Notes under the pieces: model-generated
Told to the model about the DNA's origin: nothing
What the model saw: only the letters and a program-made list of their open reading frames with translations
The model's database searches: none
Translations under genes and position numbers: made by a program
Shown: positions 17,618 to 25,589 of the stretch, piece after piece
Layout of the letters: every line of letters begins with the position of its first letter
How positions within the stretch are numbered: position 1 is the stretch's first letter
DNA from: Idiomarina abyssalis
GTDB lineage: Bacteria; Pseudomonadota; Gammaproteobacteria; Enterobacterales; Alteromonadaceae
Direction: 5' to 3'
NCBI RefSeq assembly: GCF_900116625.1
Contig: NZ_FPBE01000008.1
Coordinates: forward strand, 62,001 to 126,000
DNA: 64,000 nt

Positions 17618-18908
17618 TCAGATGGTTGATAGATCGACTCCGTAGTTGAGTTCCTCTGCGAAGTCCGGCAGTCCGTAACCGATGGTTTTCTTGTAGAAAG
17701 GAGAGACCTTCGCAGTCGGTGCCTTCTTCTTGTGCTTCGTGGTGTAGAGCATTCGTGCCCGCATCACCTCGAAGGAGTAACCGCGCCCTTCACGGTTCTT
17801 GTCCTTGGCCAGTCGGTTGATGGACTCCGTGTAAGCGTTGGTGACGGGCATGTCCGTCTCGAAGTAGGTCATGGTCTCTTCGCGCCAGTTTCCCACTGCC
17901 CTGACCAGATCGCTCCAGACTTCCTTTTGGCCCTTCGGGATGGTGGCTATCCACTCGTCCAGGGCGGCTTCTGCCTGGAGCCGTGTGGTGGCGTCCCAGA
18001 TGCCGTAGAAGCGCTCCTTGTGCTCGTAGGCGGCCAGCAGTTGCGGGAACGCGCCTGTCCAGGTCTCCATGATGAGGCGCTCCCGGTCTGAGACTTCGTG
18101 AGCGCGTTTCAGCAGGATTTTCCGGTCTCCCTTGAGAGTCCGGCTCTGGGACGGTTTCAGCTCCTTTCTGAGGCCCTTGCGCACTCTCTCTAGGGCATCG
18201 TTGGCCATGCGCACCACATGGAACTTATCGACCACGATACGGGCCTGGGGCAGCACAGCCTTGACCGCTGCCCGGTAGGGGTTCCACATGTCCATGCTGA
18301 CGATCTCGACCTTCTGCCGGTCTTTCAGCTTCATCAGGTAGTTGGTCACCACGTCCTGGCGGCGGGTGGCCAGCAGGTCGAGCAGGGTTCGCTCCTCAAT
18401 GTTGGTCAGAATGCAGCGGTAGCGCTTGTTCAGGTATAGCTCGTCAATGCCCAGGATGCGGGGCGTCTCGAAGCGGTGCCAGCGCCCCAGGAACTCGGCG
18501 CGGGCGTTGAAGATGTCGCGCACCGTCTTCTCGTCCAGGCCGGTCTGTGCCGCCACAAAGGTGTAGGGGTGGTTGAAGGATTCCTTCTCCACGTACTCAT
18601 GCAGCCGCAGTGTCATACGGAATCCGTCCACCGATCTCCGGTAGCTGGGGCCTGAATGTTGTCTTGCAGGCCCGGCAGGTGTATCGGCGGCGGACCACCC
18701 AGAGAGTGACCCGCTTGCCGTGGATGGGCAGATCACGATAGGGAACGTCACGCTTGCCGAACCGTACGAACTCACCCTGCACGCCGCATTCCTCGCAGGC
18801 GATGGGATCGGGCACGTCCACCTGGAAGTGCATTTCGTCGTCGGTTGATTTGCAGCCCAGTACTTGGTATTGCGGCAGGTGAAGGATGTTGTCGGGAAGT
18901 TCGGTCAT
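17618..18908 (-). pseudogene. tnpA: ISL3-family transposase with a +1 frameshift
   Basis: The 5' part from ATG 18908 encodes the ISL3 zinc-finger and HTH region: CEECGVQGEFVRFGKRDVPYRD and RRRYTCRACKTTF. After LPEI near 18631 this frame runs on out of register (GGRIPYDTAA) into a stop at 18597, while the adjacent frame carries the rest from VDGFRMTLRLHEYV through the DDE catalytic domain (GIDELYLNKRYRC; MDMWNPYRAAV; TNAYTESINRLAKDKNREGRGYSFEVMRAR). Deleting one G of a GG near 18630 would join them as LPEIVDGFRM. The total of about 430 residues then fits the family. Whether this is a true mutation or a sequencing error cannot be judged here; I know of no programmed frameshift in ISL3 transposases. 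Confidence 0.88.
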
Positions 18909-18929
18909 GGTGTTGTATAGGCGTAGGTG

Positions 18930-19442
18930 TCAGTCAGATCCATCCGGCTCGGCATTGGTGTTTGCTTTTTTACCCAACAAGCTGCTGGAAACGAAAAGTA
19001 AGGCACCGAGGACAATTGCAATATCAGCCAGGTTGAAGGCCGGCCAATGCCAGTCTCGCCAATAGAAATCAAAGGAATCCACAACATAGCCGCGAAAGAC
19101 CCGGTCAATCAGGTTGCCCATGGCGCCACCGAGGATAAGACTGTAAGCGATGGCTTCTCCTTTATGACGATTTTCAAGGATCAGCTTGATCAAAAAAATC
19201 GAGACCACTACCGCGATTCCGATAAAAAAGTAGCGCTGCCAGCCTCCACCATTCGCAAAAAGACTGAATGCGGCACCGGTGTTCCATAGGTGCACCCAGT
19301 TAAAGAACGGGGTCACCGAAACATACTCGCCATAGGCCATTGATTGCTGCACCAGCCACTTTACAGCCTGATCAGACGCTGCCAGCAGGCCCGATATGGA
19401 CAATAGGGCATACGGCGAGAGCTTTTTGCCAATAATGAGCAT
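18930..19442 (-). CDS. lspA: lipoprotein signal peptidase (signal peptidase II), element-borne
   Basis: Inner-membrane aspartyl peptidase of 170 residues that removes signal peptides from prolipoproteins. WNTGAAFSLF, GGAMGNLIDRVFRGYVVDSFDFYW and FNLADIAIVLGA show the family motifs, with the catalytic aspartates in NLID and FNLAD. It is cargo of the ISPpu12-like element, three bases after the cation efflux gene. The chromosome should carry its own lspA, so this is an extra copy. Why this element family carries it is unclear. Confidence 0.93.
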   Translation of the reverse strand: MLIIGKKLSPYALLSISGLLAASDQAVKWLVQQSMAYGEYVSVTPFFNWVHLWNTGAAFSLFANGGGWQRYFFIGIAVVVSIFLIKLILENRHKGEAIAYSLILGGAMGNLIDRVFRGYVVDSFDFYWRDWHWPAFNLADIAIVLGALLFVSSSLLGKKANTNAEPDGSD

Positions 19443-19445
19443 TAT

Positions 19446-20342
19446 TTAACCCTTCAACGCCAAAATGCGTCTGGCACCGTTAAGTACAATGCCCCCCGCG
19501 ATGGTGCCGATAATCAGATCCGGATAATTGGAACCGGTCCACGCGACCAGGGCGCCGGCGGTGATGACCCCCAGGTTGATCACCACGTCGTTGGCCGAGA
19601 ATATCCAGCTTGCCTTCATGTGCGCCCCGCCTTCCCGATGTTTGGATATGAGCAGCAGACAACTGGTATTGGCAATCAATGCGACGAATGCGATAGCCAT
19701 CATCACCAGCGATTCAGGCTCACTACCGAATACAAAGCGTCTCACCACCTCTACGAGCACGCCCACAGCCAAGATCAGTTGCAGTACACCAGCAAGATGC
19801 GCGGCACGTACCTGCATTTTCACGCTATGTCCAACCGCATAAAGGGCAAGCCCGTACACCGCCGCATCGGCAAAATTGTCCAGGGATTCTCCAATCAGGC
19901 CGGTGGACTGGGCGATCAGACCGGCAGTCATTTCCACCACGAACAGAAGTGCATTGATGCCGAGCAACCAGCGCAGGGTCCCGGATTCTTGCTTAGCAGA
20001 AGCTGCCGAAAACTCGGCGGCCTTGATGGTCTCCGGATTTGCAGCGACGGTTTCCTGAAGCGAGGCGCCTAGCCCCAAGGTCTTCAGTTTCGAGGTGACG
20101 GGCTCGACCTCGCCGTCATGCACGACCTTCAGCCGGCGGTTCGACAAGTCGAAGGACAGCGCCCGAATCTCCTCAAAGCCGTTCAGGGCTAGGCGAATCA
20201 TTCGTTCTTCTGATGGACAGTCCATCTTCGGCACGGCATAAACACTGACCCATCTCCCTGGCGCCTCGGAGGAGGCCTGTATATCGGTATCCGCTGCGGA
20301 CGTTGCATCACCGCCACAGGCGCCACCACAGGATTTGCTCAT
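19446..20342 (-). CDS. cation diffusion facilitator-like transporter with N-terminal metal-binding domain
   Basis: The start at 20342 has GGAG nine bases upstream, giving 298 residues; an earlier in-frame ATG is at 20363. MSKSCGGACGG and then YAVPKMDCPSEERMIRL form a Cys-rich N terminus and an HMA-like domain. The rest is a six-helix cation efflux domain with the metal-site patterns SLDNFADAAVYG and FSANDVVINLGV. It should export a divalent metal such as Zn, Cd or Pb out of the cytoplasm. Transcribed from a MerR-type promoter with a 19-bp spacer, divergent from the regulator. Confidence 0.85.
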   Translation of the reverse strand: MSKSCGGACGGDATSAADTDIQASSEAPGRWVSVYAVPKMDCPSEERMIRLALNGFEEIRALSFDLSNRRLKVVHDGEVEPVTSKLKTLGLGASLQETVAANPETIKAAEFSAASAKQESGTLRWLLGINALLFVVEMTAGLIAQSTGLIGESLDNFADAAVYGLALYAVGHSVKMQVRAAHLAGVLQLILAVGVLVEVVRRFVFGSEPESLVMMAIAFVALIANTSCLLLISKHREGGAHMKASWIFSANDVVINLGVITAGALVAWTGSNYPDLIIGTIAGGIVLNGARRILALKG

Positions 20343-20375
20343 GATACGACTCCACTTGAACAATGTTGTGGTACC

Positions 20376-20406
20376 ATTTTAAACTATAAAGCTACTATAA
20401 GGTCAA
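20376..20406 (-). promoter_or_regulatory. MerR-type promoter with 19-bp spacer
   Basis: On the minus strand TTGACC (20406-20401) and TAAAAT (20381-20376) are separated by 19 bp, the long spacer typical of promoters twisted into activity by MerR-family proteins. The spacer holds CTTATAGTAGCTTTATAG, like the imperfect dyads of PbrR/CadR sites. It faces the cation efflux gene. Confidence 0.8.
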
Positions 20407-20437
20407 TAGAGTAAAGAATCCGTTGGGGAGGAGGCTG

Positions 20438-20845
20438 ATGCGCATTGGTCAGTTGGCGCAGTTGGTAGGGGTCGAAACACAGACGATCCGCTTCTATGAA
20501 CAGCAGGGCTTGTTGCCGCCGCCTGATCGGCAGGACAACGGTTACCGTGTCTATACCGAGAAGCATGGTGAGGGGCTGGCCTTCATCCGTCGCTGCAGAA
20601 TCCTGGGCCTGTCACTGGCTGAGATTCACGAACTACAGAGCTATCAGGACGACCCTCATCAGCCTTGTACCGCCGTCAACGCCTTGCTCGATGATCACAT
20701 CTCTCATGTGCGGTCGCAGATAACCGCTCTGCAAGCGCTTGAGAAACAACTCGTTTCACTGAGAGCGAGTTGCAACGATGACCGGGAAGTTGAGGCGTGT
20801 GGGGTTCTTGCTGGAATTAGCGAAGGAAACATGCACCAGCAGTAG
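20438..20845 (+). CDS. MerR-family Cd/Pb-responsive regulator (CadR/PbrR type)
   Basis: The ATG at 20438 follows GGAGGAG, giving 135 residues. MRIGQLAQLVGVETQTIRFYEQQGLLPPPDR is the MerR winged helix-turn-helix, and FIRRCRILGLSLAEIHELQ the second helical unit. Cysteines in HQPCTAVNALLDDHI, RASCNDDREVEACGVL match the three metal-binding cysteines of CadR/PbrR. It should activate the divergent efflux gene of the same element when Cd, Pb or Zn rises. Confidence 0.9.
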   Translation: MRIGQLAQLVGVETQTIRFYEQQGLLPPPDRQDNGYRVYTEKHGEGLAFIRRCRILGLSLAEIHELQSYQDDPHQPCTAVNALLDDHISHVRSQITALQALEKQLVSLRASCNDDREVEACGVLAGISEGNMHQQ

Positions 20846-20932
20846 GTGAAGCATCAACCAGATAATCCGATGAGATGCCGGTCTGTCTCACTCTCATGCA
20901 AAGGTAAGATCAACCATTTAATCCGCTTACCC

Positions 20933-20940
20933 GAATTTAT
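20933..20940. repeat. target-site duplication, right copy
   Basis: GAATTTAT directly outside the right inverted repeat, identical to 17552-17559. Confidence 0.95.
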
Positions 20941-21081
20941 TTGCCACTACACGTTCACAAGTTGCAGACCACTATAGCTATGTTCAACGTGTTAAGCGAG
21001 TATTGGGCATAGCCAAAAAGTTAAAAGATTCATTTGTGAAAAAGCTTTCAATCAAAAAACTAAAGCTGAAGTTTTAGTAAC
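20941..21081 (+). other. open reading remnant split by the ISPpu12-like element
   Basis: If the element and one duplication are removed, the frame following the stop at 17493-17495 stays open through both sides of the insertion for about 60 codons (Q S N K Y S F S S L I R S on the left, TTRSQVADHYSYVQRVKRVLG on the right) up to TAG at 21079-21081. There is no start codon or binding site. It may be the tail of a lost gene or chance. The rest of the 470-bp space 20846-21314 holds the element end, a tRNA-like 3' end, a terminator and palindromic repeats, and no other gene. Confidence 0.25.
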
Positions 21082-21150
21082 AAGGTAAGTAACACGCTTG
21101 AATCTTAATATTTTTTATCCACTATAAAACAATAAGTTATTAGATCTTAT

Positions 21151-21170
21151 CGATTCCGCCTCCGGCACCA
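21151..21170 (+). other. tRNA/tmRNA 3'-end-like sequence, candidate island attachment site
   Basis: CGATTCCGCCTCCGGCACCA ends in CCA and has a T-loop-like TCGATTCC followed by what could be the 3' strand of an acceptor stem; the fit is one base short of a perfect tRNA. A strong terminator begins ten bases later, as after stable RNA genes. No matching 5' part of a tRNA or tmRNA is found upstream. It is best read as the displaced 3' end (attR) left when an island inserted into an RNA gene. Confidence 0.5.
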
Positions 21171-21176
21171 CTATTT

Positions 21177-21208
21177 TAAAGCCCTGCACGCAAGTGCGGG
21201 GCTTTTTT
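21177..21208 (+). terminator. intrinsic terminator after the tRNA-like 3' end
   Basis: AGCCCTGCAC (21180-21189), a GCAA tetraloop and GTGCGGGGCT (21194-21203) form a ten-pair stem followed by a T-run (21203-21208). Probably the original terminator of the RNA gene. Confidence 0.88.
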
Positions 21209-21232
21209 CATTTTAGCCATTGTGCCAATTTT

Positions 21233-21263
21233 GTACCAGTAGCCTGATGTTTACATCAGGTAC
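21233..21263. repeat. REP-like palindrome, copy A
   Basis: CCTGATG / CATCAGG with a TTTA loop (21243-21260), enclosed by outer GTACC (21233-21237) and GGTAC (21259-21263). Twenty-two bases (21240-21261) recur as the exact reverse complement at 30211-30232. Confidence 0.75.
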
Positions 21264-21279
21264 GATATTTAAGCATAGA

Positions 21280-21300
21280 GCCTGACGTGAAAGGTCAGGC
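21280..21300. repeat. REP-like palindrome, copy B
   Basis: GCCTGAC (21280-21286) and GTCAGGC (21294-21300) around a seven-base loop. A variant of copy A 20 bp away, again followed by TACA. It lies just beyond the 3' end of the M24 peptidase gene. Confidence 0.65.
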
Positions 21301-21314
21301 TACATATGCGTCAG

Positions 21315-22526
21315 TTACAAAAGGTTAAAAGGGTCATCCACTGAGCGCGACGGCTCGGTAAACCAAAAAGCCCCCTCTTCGCTCATATAAAAATGGTCTT
21401 CCAGGCGCACGCCGAACTTCTCCGGGTTAATCACCATGGGTTCATTACTAAAGCACATTGCCGGCGCTAATTCAGTTTTATCGCCTCCAACTAGATAGGG
21501 CCATTCATGCAAATCCATACCAATACCGTGGCCTGTTCTGTGCGGCACACCCGGTAATTGATAGTCGGGCTCCAGGCCCTGTTCTTTTAATTTAACACGC
21601 ACGGCGTCATCCACTGACTCACAAGTCTTACCCAATACAGCGGCATCAAAAGCGGCTTGTTGCAAATCTCGTTCGTACTGCCAAAATTTCTGCTGCTCTT
21701 CAGTTGCAGTGCCAAAAGCGTATGTACGGGTAATATCAGAATGATACCCATGCAACTTGCAGCCGGTATCTATCAGCACCCAGTCGTCTTTTTCTAAGCG
21801 CTGTTCGTAATTAACTCCGTGCGGGTAGCTGGTGCCCTTGCCAAATAAAACAATACAGAAAAACGAACCGGACGCTCCCACCTTACGATGTGCTTTATCA
21901 ATAAAAGCTCTGACTTCCGACGCTGTGATGCCTTCGTGAAGCATAGCACCGGTGGCTCTGTGCACAGCCATGGTCATATCCATTGCGGCCTGAATTAACG
22001 CTAATTCTGCGGGAGATTTATGCATTCTGCAGGCAGCGGTAATGACTTTTGCGTCGCACATTGTTTCGGCGGGTTTACGTTCCTCCAGCTGTGCCACCAC
22101 GCTGTAGGGTGTGGATTCATCTAATGCCAGCTTATAACCATCAGAAAAATGCTCCGTTAAGAACGCCAACAACCGTTCGTAGGGTGATTCGTGCTCGTCC
22201 CACAAAACCGTATCCATGGGCAGTATCATTGCCTGAGTTAATGAACCGACTTCAAACGCCGGCGCTATCAGGGTGACATCCCCTTCAACCGGGAGAACAG
22301 CGCCAACCAGGCGCTCACTGGGGTACCACTTTAAACCAGTAAAATATTCTAAGTTGGTTCCTGCGTTTAAGTACATAGCGCTAATGCCTTGCTCCTGCAT
22401 CAGTGCCTGCGCTCTGGCAACGCGCTGTTGGTATTCTTCCAACGCAATAGGCTGAACACCTGCGGTCATATTCTCCAAAGCGCTGAGAGCCTCTTCAGCC
22501 CGCGCAACTCCCACACCATGCGTCAT
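21315..22526 (-). CDS. M24-family Xaa-Pro peptidase
   Basis: Cytoplasmic metallopeptidase of 403 residues. The N-terminal creatinase-like domain (QALMQEQGISAMYLNAGTN) is followed by the pita-bread fold with the five metal ligands: two Asp in LIDTGCKLHGYHSDITRTYAFG, His in PHRTGHGIGMDLHEWP, Glu in FSNEPMVI and Glu in GVRLEDHF. It should remove residues before proline from peptides. There is no signal peptide. First ordinary chromosomal gene to the right of the island. Confidence 0.9.
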   Translation of the reverse strand: MTHGVGVARAEEALSALENMTAGVQPIALEEYQQRVARAQALMQEQGISAMYLNAGTNLEYFTGLKWYPSERLVGAVLPVEGDVTLIAPAFEVGSLTQAMILPMDTVLWDEHESPYERLLAFLTEHFSDGYKLALDESTPYSVVAQLEERKPAETMCDAKVITAACRMHKSPAELALIQAAMDMTMAVHRATGAMLHEGITASEVRAFIDKAHRKVGASGSFFCIVLFGKGTSYPHGVNYEQRLEKDDWVLIDTGCKLHGYHSDITRTYAFGTATEEQQKFWQYERDLQQAAFDAAVLGKTCESVDDAVRVKLKEQGLEPDYQLPGVPHRTGHGIGMDLHEWPYLVGGDKTELAPAMCFSNEPMVINPEKFGVRLEDHFYMSEEGAFWFTEPSRSVDDPFNLL

Positions 22527-22586
22527 AAAACACTCCTCTCATTAATTGTGCCACCAGGACAAATTCTGTATCGATTCATCGATTAC

Positions 22587-22964
22587 CTACTTGGCTACAT
22601 GAATAATCTCAACTGACTGTAGACCGCGGTTGGTTTTCCATTGAATAGACTGCCCTACGGAAAGACCAATAAGCGCTGCTCCCAAAGGAGCAAAAACCGA
22701 TAAACTGTCTTCATATTTATCCACCTGATCGGGTGCAGTCAGAGTTTTTGTAAAAACTTTCCCCGTTTCTAAAACCTTAAAGGTCACTTGCCGATTCAGA
22801 CAAGCAACGTCGGCAGGCATGACATTCGGCTCAACAATTTTAGCACGGGCCAGCTCAACCTCTAACTCATCCAAAAACTCCCGGGGTAAACTGGTCTCAT
22901 CTAAATGATGTTCAATTAAGGCCATATCGACACACGAAATAACAATGTTAGGTCTAGTATTCAT
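22587..22964 (-). CDS. rnk: Rnk/GreA-GreB C-terminal-like RNA polymerase-binding protein
   Basis: A protein of 125 residues resembling Rnk, the regulator of nucleoside diphosphate kinase. It has a short N-terminal coil (LPREFLDELEVELARAKIV), NVMPADVACLNRQVTFKVLETG and the FKBP-like core SVFAPLGAALIGLSVGQSIQWKT shared with GreA/GreB. Rnk binds RNA polymerase near the secondary channel. GAGAGA stands six bases before the ATG. The symbol is by family resemblance. Confidence 0.8.
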   Translation of the reverse strand: MNTRPNIVISCVDMALIEHHLDETSLPREFLDELEVELARAKIVEPNVMPADVACLNRQVTFKVLETGKVFTKTLTAPDQVDKYEDSLSVFAPLGAALIGLSVGQSIQWKTNRGLQSVEIIHVAK

Positions 22965-22977
22965 AATTCTCTCTCAT

Positions 22978-23003
22978 AAAAAAAGGGCTCCGGAGAGCCC
23001 TTT
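22978..23003 (-). terminator. intrinsic terminator of the lysine-rich peptide gene
   Basis: AAAGGGCTC / GAGCCCTTT with a four-base loop; read on the minus strand it is followed by seven U. It lies four bases after the stop codon of the small gene at 23008-23094, which supports that gene as a real transcript. Confidence 0.88.
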
Positions 23004-23007
23004 AAGT

Positions 23008-23094
23008 TTACTCTTCAAGTTTCTTTTTCTTCTTTTCTTTTCGTTTTTCTTTCAACGTTAACTGCGGTTTTTTCTTCTGCTTTTCTTTACTCAT
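23008..23094 (-). CDS. 28-residue lysine-rich peptide
   Basis: A very small open frame: it starts MSKEKQKKKPQLTLKEKR and continues with a Lys/Glu run ending KLEE, with 14 Lys in 28 residues. AAGGTGAA lies upstream of the ATG at suitable distance and an intrinsic terminator follows the stop immediately, so the short unit looks like a complete monocistronic gene. The high charge suggests RNA or ribosome binding; that is inference. No family recognised. Confidence 0.65.
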   Translation of the reverse strand: MSKEKQKKKPQLTLKEKRKEKKKKKLEE

Positions 23095-23184
23095 TGGATT
23101 CACCTTATCTGTTCAAATGTTTAAGTTAATCGACACATTGCACAACTAAGTTACTCCAAGGCACTACCCTCCTTTGAATTCTGG

Positions 23185-23616
23185 CTAAGCATCAACAGAT
23201 GCGAGTCGATTCTGATTTACCGTCAGAACCTCCCACTTTATTGATATACCTTTAACAATGACTGTTGCTATATCGCCTACGCGAAGACCAAGCAACGTCG
23301 AGCCTAAGGGGGAAATAAAAGACACCAGGTAGTTATCAGTATCCGCTAACTCTGGCGGAACCAACCTAACCCTTACCTGTTCCATTGTTTTTACATTACG
23401 CAAGACAACCGAAGCTCCAACTCGAATGCGTTTTTCAATTAAGGCTTCTTTTGATTCACTGAACTCAAGTCTATTCAACAAAATACTGAGCTCTACGGGG
23501 TCTATCAGCATTTGCTGCCCCGCTTCCTGAAAAATTGGGTTTGACGGACAAACCGAGGTTTTACAGAACCTGAATGCACGCTTAAGCACGGCTTTATCTC
23601 CAACCGAACTGAACAT
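23185..23616 (-). CDS. second Rnk/GreA-GreB C-terminal-like protein
   Basis: A protein of 143 residues if started at 23616. A second start at 23511 (MLIDPVELSILLNRL), preceded by GCGGGGCAGCAA, would give 108 residues and may be the true one, since the upstream ATG has no binding site. The C-terminal half, LVSFISPLGSTLLGLRVGDIATVIVKG, is the Gre-like FKBP core. It is distantly related to the 22587-22964 protein. A role at RNA polymerase is inferred from the fold. Confidence 0.68.
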   Translation of the reverse strand: MFSSVGDKAVLKRAFRFCKTSVCPSNPIFQEAGQQMLIDPVELSILLNRLEFSESKEALIEKRIRVGASVVLRNVKTMEQVRVRLVPPELADTDNYLVSFISPLGSTLLGLRVGDIATVIVKGISIKWEVLTVNQNRLASVDA

Positions 23617-23769
23617 AAATTATTTAAAGGGAATAACAGACAGACTGGCCGGACGCTTAAGGCGCGTCCGGCTTAATTTGGAAAGGTGAGAGCGGTACTC
23701 TGTATTGAATAGTTAGACTTAAACATGATGTCCTCTTAACAACTGAATCCATCATAGCCCGTTAGAAAT

Positions 23770-25371
23770 TTAAAGCAAGCCGGCGATATTCTCTAGCCGA
23801 GCAACGTAATTCGAACTAAACACATTTTCCGCACGTTTAATATAAGCCTCTAAATCAACATACCTCAGTGCATTTTTAAAATAGAACCTATCGGCAAAAG
23901 GCTGCATTTTCTGCTTTTCAAAAATGTCCTTTATTTGCCCAAAATAGGCTTCAATGTCGTCAACCATAGACACCATATGCCAGTCGCTACCGTACATTAT
24001 TTTGTCAGCCAGCTTAAAAGGTTTGTCTGCGGTCGCTTCACGCGTTAGCTCAATTTCAAGCCGCCGGGCCAGGCTTGCCTGTGCTTTCTTACTGCCGACA
24101 ATTTCATGTAAGTAGGACAAATCGCAATAAACATGCGGGTAACGCCGACACAGCTCAACAACTTTACGGGCGTAATTGTTCGGATCACTCCACTCCTCTT
24201 CTGTCTCTGCCAGCCAACCTTTAACCCAGCGCCCGTTCACTTTTCGCTTTCCGCCACCGGCATGGCCAAAGCAGAGTCTCATTGTTTGCCTTTGCTCACT
24301 TTTTGTCAGCGCCTGCTCCCAGTAATCCGGGTCTGAATTTAGCCCTGACCCTTTATAAGCCTGAAAGCCTTCCGGCGTGCAGTGAGTGAAAACCGGAATG
24401 GAATACTCCACACAAAAATCCAGAAAGTAATCAACAACCCGTTCAACCGGAGGTTCATTACCCGCTGGCTTGTAACCCATGGGAGGATAAAACTTGAATC
24501 CCGCTTTGCCGTGCTCTAACGATCGCTCTATGGCATCTCGAAGCACGCGATCAGTGGCAGACTGAGAAACAAATCGCAAAGGATCAAAGGCAGAGAACCC
24601 CAGCACGATTCCCTCTGAATAATTCTCCAACGCAGTCATGCGCTCTAACTGCTGATCATAAAACTCATACTTGGGGTTATCATCAAACGGATAGGCCATA
24701 TCCATCATGTAATGAAAAAGCACATAATTTTCCGCAAAGTTGCCGTAATAGCCTTTTAACCGCTTGAGTATCCCGACTTCACTACGCAGCATATTTAAAA
24801 CAAAATCTATTTTGTCCGCAGCGTTTTCCAAAAACTCCAGTGACTTGCGCAGCATGCGCTCTATCATTTTATGAATGCCGGAAAACCAGCCCGATATTTT
24901 ATCCTGAGGGTGAGTTTCTGCTTTGAAGGTTAATTTTGTTTCTATGTAATCTAACTCCAACTCCCGGGCCGATTCGCTGTCACCGTAATACTGATGTATT
25001 TCTCTCAGAACCGAGTACAACTCACTATTAATGAATTTCTCCTGGTAGGCTTTCGCTAACTCCGGATTGCTACTGCCCTCTTCACTTAATTCTCCCGGTA
25101 AGTAATGCTCTATTTCAACACAAACCAGATGGGCAAATTCGTTGCAGATTTTTTCTGTGGCACCTTTTTGAGTGGTGACTGAAAATGACGCCAGCCGCTC
25201 TTGTAATGTAGAGCTGGCGGTCAGTGAATACGCCAGTTTGCTAATTAACTTTGCCGGTAATTTCCAAATACCCCAACTCTCAAGAATTCCCTGCAAAGGC
25301 ATATAACGAGCGTTGAAAAGGTGGGTATGGGCATCAACAACAAAAGGGAGTTTATTCATGGTCGTATCCAT
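23770..25371 (-). CDS. amidohydrolase-2-like TIM-barrel hydrolase
   Basis: A 533-residue protein of the amidohydrolase superfamily. The metal site is visible: VVDAHTHLF near the N terminus (H-x-H), FTHCTPEGF and CFGHAGGG in the middle and MYGSDWHM near residue 450 carrying the conserved Asp. A helical insert separates the first motif from the rest, which makes it longer than the usual 300-400 residues of amidohydrolase_2 enzymes. No partner genes reveal the substrate. The start could also be the ATG twelve bases on (MNKLPF). Confidence 0.8.
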   Translation of the reverse strand: MDTTMNKLPFVVDAHTHLFNARYMPLQGILESWGIWKLPAKLISKLAYSLTASSTLQERLASFSVTTQKGATEKICNEFAHLVCVEIEHYLPGELSEEGSSNPELAKAYQEKFINSELYSVLREIHQYYGDSESARELELDYIETKLTFKAETHPQDKISGWFSGIHKMIERMLRKSLEFLENAADKIDFVLNMLRSEVGILKRLKGYYGNFAENYVLFHYMMDMAYPFDDNPKYEFYDQQLERMTALENYSEGIVLGFSAFDPLRFVSQSATDRVLRDAIERSLEHGKAGFKFYPPMGYKPAGNEPPVERVVDYFLDFCVEYSIPVFTHCTPEGFQAYKGSGLNSDPDYWEQALTKSEQRQTMRLCFGHAGGGKRKVNGRWVKGWLAETEEEWSDPNNYARKVVELCRRYPHVYCDLSYLHEIVGSKKAQASLARRLEIELTREATADKPFKLADKIMYGSDWHMVSMVDDIEAYFGQIKDIFEKQKMQPFADRFYFKNALRYVDLEAYIKRAENVFSSNYVARLENIAGLL

Positions 25372-25589
25372 CTCAAGTAGCCTGATTTTCCTGAATTTTA
25401 GTTAAGTTAATAACTCGCATAAGGTCAACTGCTCTCGTTTAAATTGGTCGTTCTTCCCAATATTTGGTCACAAGCACAAACCTGAACTTTCAATGAAATT
25501 ATAAGCGCATGATTATTAAAGAAATTATTTCTGGCCTAAGAATTGCTTTGTTGTCCATAATAAGAAGATAAGAACAACAAGGAACCATC

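Larger units (their letters stand above)
17560..20932. mobile_element. ISPpu12-like element, ISL3 family, with tnpA-lspA-cation efflux-merR
   Basis: A complete element of 3,373 bp. The ends are 24-bp imperfect inverted repeats: 17560-17583, starting GGGTATACGGATTTAATGG, and 20909-20932, whose reverse complement starts GGGTAAGCGGATTAAATGG; they agree at 21 of 24 positions. Perfect 8-bp duplications (GAATTTAT) flank it, the size used by the ISL3 family. The gene order (ISL3 transposase, lspA, cation efflux protein, divergent MerR regulator) is that of ISPpu12 from Pseudomonas putida as I remember it. Its higher GC than the flanks marks it as imported. The transposase gene is frameshifted, so movement now may need help in trans. 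Confidence 0.93.

Noticed and set aside
17732-18439. Long plus-strand open frames over the transposase
   Set aside because: They are GC-rich antisense shadows of the transposase without binding sites or recognisable domains.
18597-18775. Programmed ribosomal frameshift in the transposase
   Set aside because: No slippery A-run or known ISL3 precedent; a plain one-base insertion explains the break.
20941-21170. Complete tmRNA gene
   Set aside because: Only a 3'-end-like sequence is present; the conserved tmRNA start and tag reading frame are not found upstream.
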